From NCBI GenBank assembly GCA_023055355.1, contig JALJCS010000010.1, positions 21,033,001-21,097,000 of the forward strand: a stretch of DNA of 64,000 nt, read 5' to 3'. The stretch is from Agelaius tricolor (lineage: Eukaryota > Chordata > Aves > Passeriformes > Icteridae). The first letter of the stretch is position 1. The number at the start of each line of letters is the position of its first letter. The notes under the pieces were generated by a model. The model saw nothing but the letters and a program-made list of their open reading frames with translations, did no database searches and was not told where the DNA came from. A program made the translations under genes and the position numbers. This document shows, in pieces, positions 12,555 through 26,483 of the stretch.

Positions 12555-15500
12555 ATAGTGCTCCTGATGGGCACAGGTCTCAGACTGGGAGCTGCTGCTC
12601 TCAATAGAGCATCACCTGGGAGGTGATGAAGACAAACAAAGGCAACTCTAATTTTTACAGCACTGCTAAGCCCTTTCTTTTTAAGGGCTGGATTTAGCTG
12701 GGAGCCCATGGCTGCCTGATGACATGTGAATGGGATGTCGGTGAGGAACTGACCTTAGAGCTGATGACAGGTTGTACTGGCAAGAACTGGTGAGGCTGAG
12801 TGAAGGCTGAAACTGTACAGCAGAAAAACCAAGGTAGGTTTGGCGCAGAGTGCAGGAAGCAGGCACAAATATGTGGGATGGCAACTACAGATTAACATAG
12901 AAGCATTATGTCACAGAGATGATTAGGGCATGGGTGGTTCAGGAGAGAACAGCATCTTAGGAAAAAGCCCCACCAAAATCAAACAAACAAGGTATGGGAC
13001 TCTGAAAACCAAGCTGAGCTGCCACATGTGCTGTCTCTGTATCACAGCCCTAATTAAATGAAATTTACAGCAAGAATTATGCTTTTCTCCTTCCTCCCCC
13101 TTTTCTTATGGAAGTACTTGTTTTCCTTTACCTGGGAACAGAGGACATCCTGTCTGTAAATCTTTATGGCTTTCCAGAAGTTTTATATTACTTGTGTACC
13201 TCTGAAATACCCCAACTTGGCCCTGCCTTCCCTCAGGAAATATTCTCATGTTCAGATTTATATTCAAAGTGGCCCCAGAACTTCAGGAAGGCAAAGTCAA
13301 TGCAGCTTCTTAAACCCTTCCTGTACTATGGGCAAGGATTTTCATGTCACCTAGAGAATTCATTTATGTGATTAGATAGACATGCACGTGGATCCACACA
13401 GTAATTCGCAAGCAGGCAGGCAGGACATGTTTTGCCCTCCCTCCAAACTGGTCCAAAAGCTATGGAAATGCAATCACAAGGTGCTGAGTGGCAACTAATA
13501 TAATCTACTTCTCAAAACCTCTTATTAGCTGGGCTTGGCAATGCACTTAAATGACTGCTTTAGATCCCACATGGAGCTGGCTTGTGTTGGGTCAATTCAG
13601 AGCACAATATTTCATGAAGACAAGTCTGACATTTCATCCTATAGTGTTCTGACTCCTTTTAATGAGGTTTATCAGATTCAGATAGAAAAAACAGAATCAC
13701 AGGAACAGAAAAGTCTCCATGGACCACCAGCCTGGACATCACAGCTGAAGAACCTTTCTGTAAGGACTAGCAAGACCCCAAAATGAAGTGAACAAGACTG
13801 ATGTTGACAGTTTATTACAGTTCTTGGCTGGATTAGTGAATATACTTTTTTTTTTTGCTAGGCATTGTATTTTAAGCCAAAAAATGCTGTGATTTATAGA
13901 TCATCTTAGTCTTGAACCAAGAGCTCATTGATGTGTTTTTAAAGAACTGTATTGTTCTGGAGCTAGAGCATGTCACAGAGAGGTGTCTGTCTCTGACGAC
14001 TACCCTGAGTCAGGGCAAGCAAAGCCAGCATAAATCTTCAGGGGTAAATCTACCTACCCCACATTTCTCCCATTCCCTTCTCTGCTCTTATAGCAGCAGA
14101 GGCATCCCTGTAATCTCATGATGAATGTGGTCAGGGAACTGATCTGGTTGAAAACTAATGGAAGTATAAAAGCAGTTCAGTTTCAGTTGGATGAGCTTTC
14201 CAGTCTTAAATATCATGTGGCTGGAGCATGACTGTCTCCCTCAGTTTGTGATGGGTGATTCTGACTAGGAACCAGGCTGAAGCTTTCCCTATGGCTGCTG
14301 ATGGCCCATCAGCACTAGATCACAAGGAGATGTATCCAACACCCCCTCTGACCTGGTGTTCCAGGCAAAAGGAACAAGCCAGAAACTGCAATTCCTGTAA
14401 GACCATCATCTGCATGCTTTCTTAGGGGAATCCCTTGTTCCCTACAAAGCCTCCTGACTTTGTGCAGTGATGTACAGACTCAGGTATCCTTGTGGAAGGA
14501 CCTTGAGTCATTAAAGCTTCCTGACCATAATAATGAAGACATGACCCAAGGAAAAATGTTGATTTAATGTGACCGAAATAACTGAGCTGGCTTCCTACCT
14601 CTACCCTTTATCTATGTATGAATTACAATCACTTTTGAGAGTAGGAAGAAGAAAGGCACTACAGCCTCAAGAAGAGTATAGTTTGGTGGGAAGTGTGTTA
14701 GAAAAGACCTACTCAATCTATACAGAGCATTAATGTCCCAGCATACAGGTAGCCATGTACAGACATCGAGTTGCCTTTGTCTTCAGATGCAGTGGGGAGG
14801 TTGGTGATGTAGAGCACAAGAAATCAGGCTTCTACTCTGAATCAACCTCTAAGGAAACTTCTGCTTTGGCTTCAAAGGGTGGTGGGTCATTACGGATTTC
14901 TAACCTAAGCCAAATCACATCTTATGTATTTAGGAAAGAAAGCAGACATCAGCTTTATTCAGCGTTCCCATCTCAAACACTTTCATTTGGCAACATTTTC
15001 CTCACATGTTGGAGAGTTCTCTCAGTTTCTCAGGCCAAATTTTGGTGCCTGATTCCAGCAGTTGGTTAGCCATTCTCAAAGCCCTCCATCTAGATGTGCA
15101 GGTGGCTGAGGCCTCAGTTTTACCACGAAAGGGTTTCTATAGGTCCCACAATGTTCCCTGAGACCTTGCACCAGGGAAGAGTTCTGGATGTGTTTTTTCT
15201 GCCCCACTCCCAGGAAGTCACAGTAAGAGCTGTAAGGCCAGGTCCCAGATGGCCATCCCAGAGCAGAGAAGAAGAGAAAGCAGGGCAACCAAGGATCATA
15301 AGTTATCAGTTTTCCTGGGACACATTAAATACATTGAGGCAGTACTCATAGACACCTTGGAGCTCTGCATGGAGAGGTCAGGTGCTGTCTTGGGCTGTGC
15401 CCTGTTACCCTCATGTCACCATCCTTTTTCTGTCCTTGTCTCCTATCTACTAATCACTAATCACTCTTCCCTGTGAAAGTAGGTTTTCTTGTTTTTTTAT

Positions 15501-18500
15501 TTTTGGCCAGGCTCTGGGCTCATGTCTGAGAAATTCAGCAGAGAGAGGAGATAACACAGATGACTGTGGGGCAGCACATGAGAACAGGATTAGTGTACAG
15601 AAATACCACATTACAAGACATTTCCAACACAAGTCCTGAAGGAGAAGCTCTCTGTAGAACAAAGACCCCTAACTCAATTGACCCAGAGTTTCTGACTCCT
15701 CTGACACCCATGTCGTCATAACCTTTAAATCACAAGTCCTACAGGAAGGGACAAGGAGAACAAAAAGCTTGAGATTTAGGACACACTTTGTCGGCTAGGG
15801 AAACCTGATTGTTCTTCTTGGCTTCTCCAAGAACTTCCTGACATTTTCCAAGTGGTTTAATTACTTCTGTGTAGCAATGCTTATTGACACACTCTCGTCA
15901 GTATTGCTCAGATCCAGGCCTGAGAAATGGGGACTCTGTGGCTTTTCTTCTTTTAGATGTTTGTCAGGTCAACTTAGATGAGAAAAGTGGAGGGTGGAAG
16001 GGAAACAACAAAAAGCAATTCAACTTGAAGGGATACATCCAGCATGGAAAACCTGAACCCAAACATTGAGCTTTGGCAAAGTCATAAACAACCGAAAACA
16101 GCATGTGTTGTAATAGAAGCCTTGTGCAAGTGGCCAGTGCTGTCAATCTCTAAAAAAGTCACTGAGTTTCCTACAGATCATCAATCTGATTTTGCTGCGG
16201 CTTTCCAGTGATGTTAGGATGCCACTATAACAAGCTACAACAAACTACGGACAGAAAAACGCAGATTGGATGGAAAAGACTCCCCATCTTGATAGTTTCA
16301 AGCCACCATGCAGAAACCTGTAGTCAAAAAGTGTCTTCAGAATTGGTGCTTTTCTCCCAGCACAATCTATATGTGTGCTTTTGAAGTTTAAGATCTTGTT
16401 GTAAAATTCTGAGGGAATGTGAGGACCATCATACACCCAGGGTGAGAGCATAAAGTGTACTCCTGGCACTTTTCCTTTCAGGGAGAACTTTATTATGATG
16501 AGAGTCCTGAAGAACAGATTATATCTCTATGTCATAGGGAAAAACAAAATATCTCTTAAATAATCCTTGCCAGATCTGAGCAATGGGAAAAAATATCCTT
16601 CAAAAAGCCAAATCTGGCAATGGGATTTATCTGGATGGCATGAGAACCTCACACCTGCTGGGCTCCAGGGGAAATTCTCACTACTTCTGGCACCACCAGT
16701 ATGCTTGTCCCACACCCTGTCTCTAGTTACAACTCAGCTGCAAAGCACTGAGAGAAAAAGGAATAAAATGGGATAGAAGTGGCCCTATCAATCACAGGAA
16801 ATAAAATCCTCCTTTTCCCTCTATCTAGGAGATTGAATCCTCTACAAACTCTGTAAGCAGCAATGCAAATAGGACCAGCAAAGAGTCAATAAACCACTCT
16901 CATCATCCCTTGCAGGAAGACCCATGCATCTCCTCATGCAACTCTTTCTCTTAACCCCAGGTTTGCCCTGATACTGCCTCGGGATCCTAACTTCATCAGA
17001 GTGTTCTCTGAAAGCATGCACCTTCCCTTCCAGAAGGCTGTTTTGGATGGGCATACAGGCTTACAGCTGTAAGTGTTTCACTGCTTGTTTAGACTGTCAC
17101 TGACCAGGAAGCATCTGCAATGACTTTGTATGGATGAGGCTTGGCAGCAGCATGTTACCATCTGACCTGATGTTGTGGTTGTTTAGCTTTTTTTCCTTAC
17201 TATTTTTTTTTTCTGAGCTTGATTCTCCAAGGAGATCTGGGATCCGGGACACGTTAAACATTATTTTGCTGACTTTAAATTGCTTTGCAATACTGCAGTC
17301 AGCTTGGATGCCAAACTTAAGCCTGTAAACTCTATTTTTAGCCTTGAGTTTGTCAGTGCAATGGACACTATCATATCAAAGTATTTAAGGGTTTGTGGTA
17401 AAACTTCCTCAAAACAGTTTTTGCTCAGATGAGAATAGTCTTACTGGAAGCCTATACAGATATGAGCTATAAAAATTTGGTTTAAAATTGAATCAGGCTG
17501 CAGGAAGAAAACAATCCTTTTTTACCATGGCAGCATAAAAGCAGGCTGGTTTTGGAACGTGGATGGGTTTCGTTTGTAGCAGACACATAACACTAGCCTA
17601 ACTCCAACGTGGTGCTGAAAGGATCCATGTGTGAAAGCTCCTGTTCTGCAGAACGGTGCTGTATTCATGTAACAGAGCTGCTCCTTGTCACCTAAACCAG
17701 TGTGGTTGTTTACCTTCCTGTCTCTTGAGAGATGAACACACACCAAGCTATATTTTGAGCTCCTTTGTGGCAAGGGTCCATTGCCTTGAGAATTATGAGA
17801 AGAGAGGCTTACCCTTAGGCAGGTGGCTGGCTGGGCTCACTGTGGGTGAAGCCGGTGTTGGACATCCCACATGGCTCATGTTGGCTGTCTGGGAAGCAGG
17901 AGCCACATGGGCCTCTGTGTGTGAGCCATGCAGAAGGGTCAGTAACACCTGTCTGTAAAATGAGGGAGAAGTTAATTAGCTTGTAGGTATACAGAGTGTT
18001 CTTCATGGAGACATTGATCTTTCAACTCCTGAAACCGGGGAGACAACTGCCTGTGGTGCAGGGAGTCTGAGTGCAGATAGACACCTGGATCACCCCCAAG
18101 CAGACACCCTCTGCAGCACAGCAGGCACACAGTGCAATCATTTCTCTCTGGAGCCCAGGTCTACTCTCCAGGAAACTGCTACCAGAAATATGAAGCCCAT
18201 GAAATCCCTGAGCTGTCACCACAGCAGAGTAAAGCTGACAACTGTGTTTGAGCCTATGGATGCTTTAGTCAGGCACTAGAGGACCAGAGGGTTGGGTGTT
18301 CTTCATGTCCAGGAATATCACTGGGAAGATTGTTGGAGAGTACATTTATTTTTGTTTGTTGGCTTGGTTCTTTATTTTGTGTCCCTTCTGCACTGAAACA
18401 AACAATCTATGGAATTAGAAAGCTGTGGAAGAACAGATTTTACCTGACAAACCAAAAACACCTTTGTGAAATCTGATGGACACTCCTGGACTTGTCTGAA

Positions 18501-20460
18501 AATCAGGAAATTTTTCACGGTAAATGTGCCGTATCTACCTGAGAATGAAGAATATAAATGAGTCTCATGTAATTACAGCTGAGTGAAAGAATGAGACATA
18601 CAGATGAGGTAAAAAGACATTACTGATGAAAAATTACCTTTGAATATTGCAACAATTTACTACCTACTTTAACTGCAGAAGACTTTCCAGATATCTTAAC
18701 TGGACCAAAGGATACTGCCATTACTCGGTTCTTACAGACTATCTTTTAAGGAAAATTATGAACTCAAGAAAAAGATGTTGAGATCATGAGTAGCAGCCTG
18801 AAATGACATGCTAAATGCTCATTCCCTCAGGCTTTCATTAAGATAGACAGATGATGGATTGAGGTTTGGTTCAGCTTTTCTTGGTGCTGCTGGGACTGCA
18901 GATACTGATCTTGGTACCTTAGCCCATTGGCTGGTGGGAAGCTTTCAGCTTTTCCCCTATGCTGTTTTGGCTATATCTGCACTGTTTTCACACCAGAGTC
19001 CAGAGAGCAACCAGGACAGTATTATTCCTTTCACCCACATGGCTTCCTTATGGGCACACTGCAGATTGTTCCTATTTCTGCCTTCCAGCTCACTAAATCA
19101 CGTTGTGGGCTGTGATGGCATCAGTAACTTTTTTGGTATATAATGGTGCTTGGTCTAAAACTCACTGAGGACTTGTTGGCTTCTTGTCTGAGGTGACACT
19201 CTGGCCCTGCAGCAAGCACAATGTTTCAGGAAAGGACTCTAGCTGAGAGTTTGTAGCATAGATGCAAATGCTTCTTGGGAAGCAGCAGACCCACTAGAAG
19301 GAAATGCAGCAATTAAAAGACTTTACCCTGAAAAGACCCATGTGCAGAGCACACTGTGCCCAAAGCCACATATGTGTGCTTGCAAACTGTGCTTACGCAA
19401 GAATGTGCTTAAAACCTGGCCCAGGTCAAGTCTCAACTGGAAGAAATTTACTCAAATGATCCATCTGGAGGTGTTCAACCACCAGACTTTGCTTCTGGAA
19501 TATAAGTGTTCCTGGCTTTGGGCACTCATTCCCAGGCAAGGCTAATGGTGCACAGCTGCATCACTCCCCCATGGGAACAGGGCTCACATCTCACATCTGG
19601 ACACCAGTTTTTCAGACCCTCCACCTTGCAGCCTGGTGCTGCTAGATACACCTTTCCCAAGTTTCACTATTCAATGACTTCTTGACTTACTCTCCAGCTA
19701 CAGATGACACAAAAAGATGCATTTTCACATGTTTGTGCAATGGCATGTCCTTTTTCTGCCCAGTGAAACTCCCAACTTTAGTTCTTTCTCAAAAGAAACT
19801 GAAAAATGACCATAGGAGTCATGCCTGGCTCCTACTCTGACAACATCATGCTTTTCTTCATTGGATTTAGGGTCACCAAGTGGTGCTTAATCAGCTTCCA
19901 GGATGTGTCTGGTTTATGGCATCTGGATTCACAACAGTAAAAGTGGGTCCCATTATGTGTGGTGCATGATATCCATATTTAATTTTCATACCAACACCAG
20001 ATGCCTTAGAAACTGGACAGTTTGTATGAGTGCTGAACCTCTTCTTTTCTTTAACTTCACCACAATTTCATCAGCATCAAACAGGCTGAAGCATTTCTGA
20101 GAAGTGACCAATCAAACCACATTAATTATTAAAAAATAAAAATAGACAAAGTGTGCATTTTTTTGTTGTGTCTACTTACCCAAGTGCTAGAAGGAATTTC
20201 CACCCCCGCAAATGAAGATTTATTCTTTGAAAAAACTTAAATAAAAAAAAGCAAAAGGCAAAAATAAACACTTTTCATCTTTCCAACTAACATTGCCTTT
20301 TAGTAAATTGAAAATAATTCAATTGCTATAATTTTAGCTGGAGGTGATGATTGCTGAGAACTCTTATTTGTTTGTATGGTGTCTGACTGCAGGGTTCAAA
20401 AGTCTGTATTGCAACTTTCCTATAGGAATGTGACTTTTACTTGTGAAGGTAGAGGGCACA
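12555..20460. other. Unique non-coding region
   Basis: No gene recognised; open frames are at most about 104 codons. Visible items are a T11 run at 13846-13856, a pyrimidine-rich patch with T runs near 17190-17215, moderately GC-rich stretches near 17640-18240, and A-rich sequence near 20130-20280. The stretch around 17941-17975 faintly resembles the MIR core but is too weak to call. Confidence 0.5.
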
Positions 20461-20600
20461 AGTAGGCTATATGGACATTTCCTTAATTGCTCTTTTGTAA
20501 ATAAGGGATTTCAATAAGGAGCTCTCATTCCTTCGCCTATTAAACAAGCTGCAGTAATTTTCTTTGTAAACAAAATGACCTACAAACAATGCTGGGAAAA
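20461..20600. promoter_or_regulatory. Candidate enhancer with forkhead/SOX-type sites
   Basis: A compact AT-rich block holding forkhead-type motifs GTAAATA (20497-20503) and GTAAACA (20566-20572) and a SOX-type AACAATG (20585-20591), separated by non-repetitive sequence. Such clustering is common in conserved enhancers but these motifs are short and degenerate. A 10-bp palindrome, TGTGATCACA, lies downstream at 20772-20781. Confidence 0.22.
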
Positions 20601-23600
20601 CAGTGTTGGGAACACATTCAGTAGGAATGGATAGTCTCCTTTGTAGGACTGAATTATTAGAGGGGTCCCCTAGCAGGGGTTATTGCATTTAGGCTCTTCA
20701 GGTCTTCTACATACTCACAGGAGAGCAAAAACCAAAGAGAGAAGCTGATTTTGGTGAACAGTTACAAAAACTGTGATCACAATTTTGGAAAATTTGTTAT
20801 GTGGGGTGGGATCTGACAATCTTTTTCCAGATTCATAGCAGAATTTGTGCAGAATCTGGGAATAATCTTTATTCTTCAAACTCAATAGCATATGGGGAAG
20901 TGGATGTTCACCAACAGGACACTGCTGCCTCTGAGATCTTTAAGTACTTGCTCCTTATGAGGTACAGTCAATCTTCCACAGCCTTGAATCCAAACCTTCC
21001 TTTAAGAAATTCAGACAAGTTTGGATGTGATGCCCTAAAGCTATGTTCTGTATGGGCTTCCAAGAAGCTTGAGCTGATCTGAAAGTATCAGATTTTCAAA
21101 TGATGGGTTTCAATTTCTACGAGTTGAAGTTGCAGAGAGTTAAGATTCATGATTGCACACCACAGATCAGTTGGATATGGAACAGGCAAACACCTGAGGT
21201 GAAATGTAAGTAAACCTGGGCAAATATTTTACACTCAGGAGAGTTTTCATCTGGATCACTTCCAGAATAGGGTACTAAGTGTGGTACTTTTGCTTTAAAG
21301 CTCAAAATATTGCTTTTTTCTTCTTCCTCACCACAATAATTGAATTTAAGATATGTTTGCTTTCCTCCCTAAGCATAAGCCATTGGAAAACAAAAGAGGT
21401 CATTCAGTGAGCATCCCTAGCAGGAAGCATCAAGAGAAAGGGGAATATTACAGACCTCAGCAGTGCAGAACAGAACTGCTCCAGATAAGCAAACATTGCA
21501 AGATTTACGGGAAGGCATCAGCTACTTTTATACACTCCAATTCTTCCCTTATGTTTTCTCTTCATTTGGCCACAGAAATCTCAATCCATTCTCTCCTTTA
21601 CTTTTCACCTCTTGCTGAGCTGGGTGCTGGGAATTTGCTTGATGAGGCACTTTCTATTATTCTCTTTCTGTTTTGCCTAAGTTCCCCTCATTTTAGTGTG
21701 GAATGTGCTCTAAGTTATGGTGCTTACAGCCAGTTGCTGGTCTTTTGTACAGGTCCCAGGGCTATCTGCAGTTACTTTCGGTATGAATGCTCAAGTTTTA
21801 TGGGGAGGAGAAGAAAAATCCTGCTTCATTTTTCTTTCTGTCCTTGCTGCAAGACAAATGTATAGCTGCCTTTCTGTTGGCAGCATTCAGATAACCTCCA
21901 AAATATGTGGAAGGGTCACCAGACTCCTATTACCAGGAATTGCAAGGCTAATTCACTGTTGTCCTTCCTAGAAATTTGGCTCCAAATGTTCCTTAAAAAA
22001 AAAAGGGAAAAAAAAAAAAAAGGAAAAAAAAATCCACCCAAACTTTATGTTGTTAATGTTTTTAATTTGGTTCTGAATTTCCAAGTCTGTGTCATGCATA
22101 TAGTCCTGTCCCTTCATGTGTTTTCCAATAAAGTAGGCAGACTGAAATTTTACCCTCACTGACCTACTTGGGAATTTCAGTCTAGTTTCTATTCCTGCTT
22201 CCTCATCAAGTTTACTAAGGGTCTTATAGCACACTGCAAACTGACCATGGACAGAAGGAAATACATTGAATAAGCAACTGTGCCAGCTATCCAAACAAGC
22301 TGCCCCTTTCCCAGCCCATGCTGGGAGCCTTTGGGTTTGCCCCCTGAGCACAGGCACTCTCGTGCTCTATTCTGGTTGAATTTTCAGTGACCCAAAGTCT
22401 CTTCCAGTGAAAAATCAGAGAAAAACAGACAGCTGGATGTAGTCATAGGCTAATTTAGAGGATGACTGAATGGGGACATGGTGCAACGTGACATAAAGTA
22501 AATGTGTTTGCATCCCTGAAGAGTTCTTGGCCAAGTGAGCTTATCACCAGGGATGTCAGTGTTTTTGCTTAAGCCACCCTGGCAAAAAAGTCTTGGTCTT
22601 TTTTGACCCATAGTCTTGAAGTTTAGGACAGAGAAGGGACTTTAATCTGGACTACCAAGGGATAATATGTAAAGATACATCACACTCCATCAGAGCTGGA
22701 CCTGATCAGGACTATAGCGTTAAGGTGCCTTGTTAAAATGACATTGTTCCACAAACTCCTTCTCTCCATAAAAAATCTGAGTTCTGATCAACACTGTTTA
22801 GATGTTGCTGGATATTAGGCTTTGGTATCTTCTTCAAAATCAGTGAAGTATTAAATGATCAAATTTATGACTGATTTCCTTTACTGGGACCATTTGTAAC
22901 TCTGTCACCAAAGTAGTTTCAGAGGAATGATTAGTTATTTCTCAATCCTGTTGACAAAGATCCACCAGTTCAAAGTAGTGAGGCTGAAGTAATACTAATT
23001 CCTCTAGATAAAAATCCAAACAACCCAAAATCAAAAACCCAAGGAGCTGATCCTGCTGACTGTTCTCATCTGACTTCAAGCTATTGGCTTTGGCAAGTGA
23101 AGTGGCTTTGGCAGGCTACTCTACTAGGTCATCCTTATTAAGAAGCTACTTCTTAGATGTGTGCTTGCATCTTTGCTTCCTTACACACATTCAAAAGAGA
23201 AATGGAGTTTCTACAACCTGATTCACCAGGCTATATCAACAACTTGCCATAAGTTGCCATGAATTATATTGGATATATTTTTTGCAACTGTTACTTGCAG
23301 ATTCCAGTTTTGAATGAAAATGCTCTCAAGTTCTTTTCCTTCATCACTGTAGTTAAGAAAAATAGCTATGATTACTAGACTCCATATTACTTCTTTTCAT
23401 TCATGGTATAAAACTCATGTAAATCCCAGGCATTAATTCTTTTGGCTACATAGACATTGACAGGAACTTTGCTATCAGAAATATATTCCTCAAATGCTTT
23501 TGTGGGCACCAGTCCTGGAGAAATTAGTGGCAATGTAGGAATAAGATTCAAGTCTTAAGCCCAACAATCTTAAACAAGCTTAATGATTTAGATGACCTTT

Positions 23601-26335
23601 GTCTAGACTCATTCATCATTGCTTAGTTCCTTATCTTGAGTTTCCTCACACTTTTGCTACATTCTTTGTTTAGGTCTGGGTAAGTTGATGAGTGTGACAG
23701 TAGTACCCTTGGATATAGTACTTTCTAAACCCCTCAGAAAGTGGCATTGTGTAGGCTGTCCAACAAGAAATTACATAAGAATCAAACATGAAAGCACAGC
23801 CCATGATATAGACAGTAGCAGCACACAAAGGTCACAGACCTGGGAAAAACAGCTTGCAGACAGACAGGACTGTTGGCTGCAAGGGTTTTCAACAGCAAAT
23901 GTTTCTGTTCCAACTTTCTCACCACATATCATTTTACAAGAAAGCATCATTATAAAATAAAATAAATCCAAACATTCAATAAAGGTGGGTTTCCCAGCTT
24001 GATGCTGAAATTTTTAATCAAATATAGATTGTTTCAGCTCAGAATAACTGCTAATATAAGGGATATATGTCTTGGAATAAGTATGACCTGGTCTCAGCTA
24101 TGAGGATGATGTTTTGGGGTCTCATTCATAAGCATAAAAAGTTGAAAGATTGTCTTAGGCTTGTGTTGATTTCATGAGAGCAGTGGCTCTTTCCCCAGCC
24201 GATCTCTGCTATTTTAGTCAGCTGACTCTTTTCCAGAGAGAGATAGTTTTTGTTTGTTTGTTCAGGGAGAGGAAGGGAAGAGAGAGCAAAAGCCCCAAAA
24301 ATCCCAACTAAATGAACCAAAACCACTACAAAAGAGTTTGGGTTTATCCTGTGGTGGGACATGAAAAAATTCTGAAGTCTCAGAGAGCTTCACAGGATGA
24401 GAAAGCCATTATCTGCACAGATTTATTTGCAAAGAAACATTTAAGAAAAAAAAAGGAATCTGAATTAACTTTTTTTCCAAGTAGATTATTTAACTCAAAA
24501 TAACTTGGACAAGTTAATTTGTCCCTAAGATAGTTGAAATTCTATCTTGAATGCACTTCTTTTCCTAAGATTTAAGTCATCAACTTCACTCCCAGAGTTA
24601 CTTAAGGTAAATCAGACTGAAACCACATTAATACCAAATGAGATAATCTAAACAGGGGTCCAGTTTAGTTTAAACATCAGCTTTATATTTAGCCCCACAG
24701 TTAATTGCATTGAACAACGCTGCACACCCCTGTGTAGGCAAAGCTGTGACAGGAGCTTCTGACAGTCTATTGAAGTCCAAAAGCATCCTTTGATGCTAAC
24801 ACCCTGTGAGGAATGTCCTCTGGAGCCAACACTAGTAAATTTTCAAGTAGTCATCAAGATCACTTCAGATTCTTTTTGAAGCCACAGTTCTTTTGTAAAG
24901 GGAAGATGGTGACAACACTTTTCTCTTTATTCACCCTTTCTGATGATTTCTTGCTCACTCTTTGGCATGCCATCAGACCTGCTTTACCTTTCATCACTTT
25001 TTCTTTAGAATATATATGCCTTGACAGATTTATTTAGGGTATCTATTTAGGATGTATATTCTAGAGAACATGATTCATGAACATGAACACTGATATAGTC
25101 AATCAAAGATTTTACATGTTCAGTTGGAGCTTGAGCATCTGGGATTGCAACAGTTACTTCTAAACAAAAAATAAAAGACATCCCACAACTGTAGTATACA
25201 AGCTATTCTGACTATCCAAAGTCTTCACATAACCTATAAATTTTGTCATGGGGTTTCTTGCACTTATCCTAGAGCAGCTGCCACTGGTTAGCATCATCAG
25301 ACAGAGCAGTCCTCAGTATCAGCAGCTTTTTGTTGTGGGTGAGTGGCCTGTCTTATTTCATGTTCAATGCTAACATTTTAATTATGTACACTAGCACTTT
25401 ATGTGGCACATCTTGGAGGAATGGCCTGTTTGCAAAGGCACATGAATGAACTTGAGCAGTCCCTCATGGGTCTGATCACAGGCTCAGACATGCCTTCTGT
25501 ACATTGCCAAGTCCAAAGGCAATCAGCTCAGTGCCTTGCTTGCTACCACAGGGGAACACACTTCCCACTTTTTATCCATTTTTTTTATATTGCCCTAGAA
25601 GCATGCTCTGCTCCCCTCATCTACCCTCCTCTTATTTAAAAGCACGAAGTTTGGTCACGATAAAAGCTCCTTTGGGCCTCCAGTATCACATCCAAACCTC
25701 GTTTAACAGGGATTTGACACCTGACTATATTAGCAGAATATTGGGAAAAAGATGTGTGTTTCTCATGTCTTGGTTACTGTACAATAGTCAGCATATTTTC
25801 ACTGCTTTTCAGTTTTTCCCAGGTGTAATGCACTTCCTGCTGACAGGGCAGATAGTAAGGGTCAACTCCTGGTCTTTTACTGGGGTTGGATGTGGGATAT
25901 CCAGAAAAGATGTTGGCAATCTGAAGAATTCAGACCTTTGTTGGCTGTCCAGGGAATGGCCATGGGGTGTACAGAACCTCAGCCTGAACTGTAGAAAGAG
26001 AAATATCATCACAGGACCCAATTGCAGCACTTTTCTCTTTCCTAGGAAATTTACACACATGATATAGGCAGGGTTAAATAAAAAAGGGATTGCTCTATAG
26101 TAAAAAAGAAAGTTATTAGATGGAATTGTCTACTTTACTAAACTATATCTGATAAAGGAGGCATAGAATTAAGAAAGACTACCATTTCAAAATATAGAAC
26201 AAAGGGAGGAAATTCTCCTCTGCCTAAGCTTGCAGACTGTTTCACTGTTTGGACTGCAGGTCCCTTGGCTCTCAGAGGTAATTCCAAGCATCACAACTAG
26301 AGCTGAGAAGAAATTATGAATCTCCATCCCAAGGG
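20601..26335. other. Unique non-coding region
   Basis: Two of the longer chance frames lie here (170 codons at 21353-21865 and 187 codons at 25504-26067, both plus). Both are rich in Ser, Leu, Phe and Cys, with no recognisable domain and no supporting promoter or splice context. An A-rich tract sits near 22 kb and a TTTG run near 24246. No mobile element or RNA gene was recognised. Confidence 0.5.
21995..22032. repeat. A-rich tract (A10-GGG-A14-GG-A9)
   Basis: Three A runs are separated by GGG and GG. It could be a decayed poly(A) tail of a plus-strand retroposed copy or a simple A-rich expansion. No recognisable retrotransposon or mRNA body precedes it and I see no AATAAA directly upstream, so expansion is at least as likely. 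Confidence 0.75.
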
Positions 26336-26339
26336 AAAA

Positions 26340-26483
26340 TTTGACATTTGAAAATTTGTTTTAGGTTCCAAACATGAGGTTAAAGAAAAAAAAAGAAAAA
26401 AATTACAGAATTTCTAATCTGCAGAAAATGTCAAAAGTGTTTTTTATTAGTAGCAAATGTCAAAACATCTTGTTTTGACATTT
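26340..26483. repeat. Four-copy 10-mer cluster with perfect 13-bp hairpin
   Basis: TTTGACATTT, on one strand or the other, occurs four times in 144 bp: 26340-26349 (plus), 26426-26435 (minus), 26455-26464 (minus) and 26474-26483 (plus). The last two are part of a perfect hairpin, AAATGTCAAAACA (26455-26467) and TGTTTTGACATTT (26471-26483), with a 3-nt loop. It belongs to no repeat family I know. It could be a clustered binding site, a decayed small inverted-repeat element, or the footprint of local duplication with inversion. Confidence 0.8.

Noticed and set aside
15165..15200. CR1-like TTGCACCAGGG phrase
   Set aside because: An isolated short match without the flanking CR1 sequence; treated as coincidence.
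17941..17975. MIR-like CTGTAAAATGAGG
   Set aside because: Only about 13 bases match, and the preceding MIR core is not present.
21353..21865. 170-codon open frame, plus strand
   Set aside because: Unrecognisable product with biased composition and overlapping frames; nothing supports coding.
25504..26067. 187-codon open frame, plus strand
   Set aside because: No domain, low-complexity Ser/Leu/Phe-rich composition, no promoter or splice context, and a size expected by chance in a window this long.
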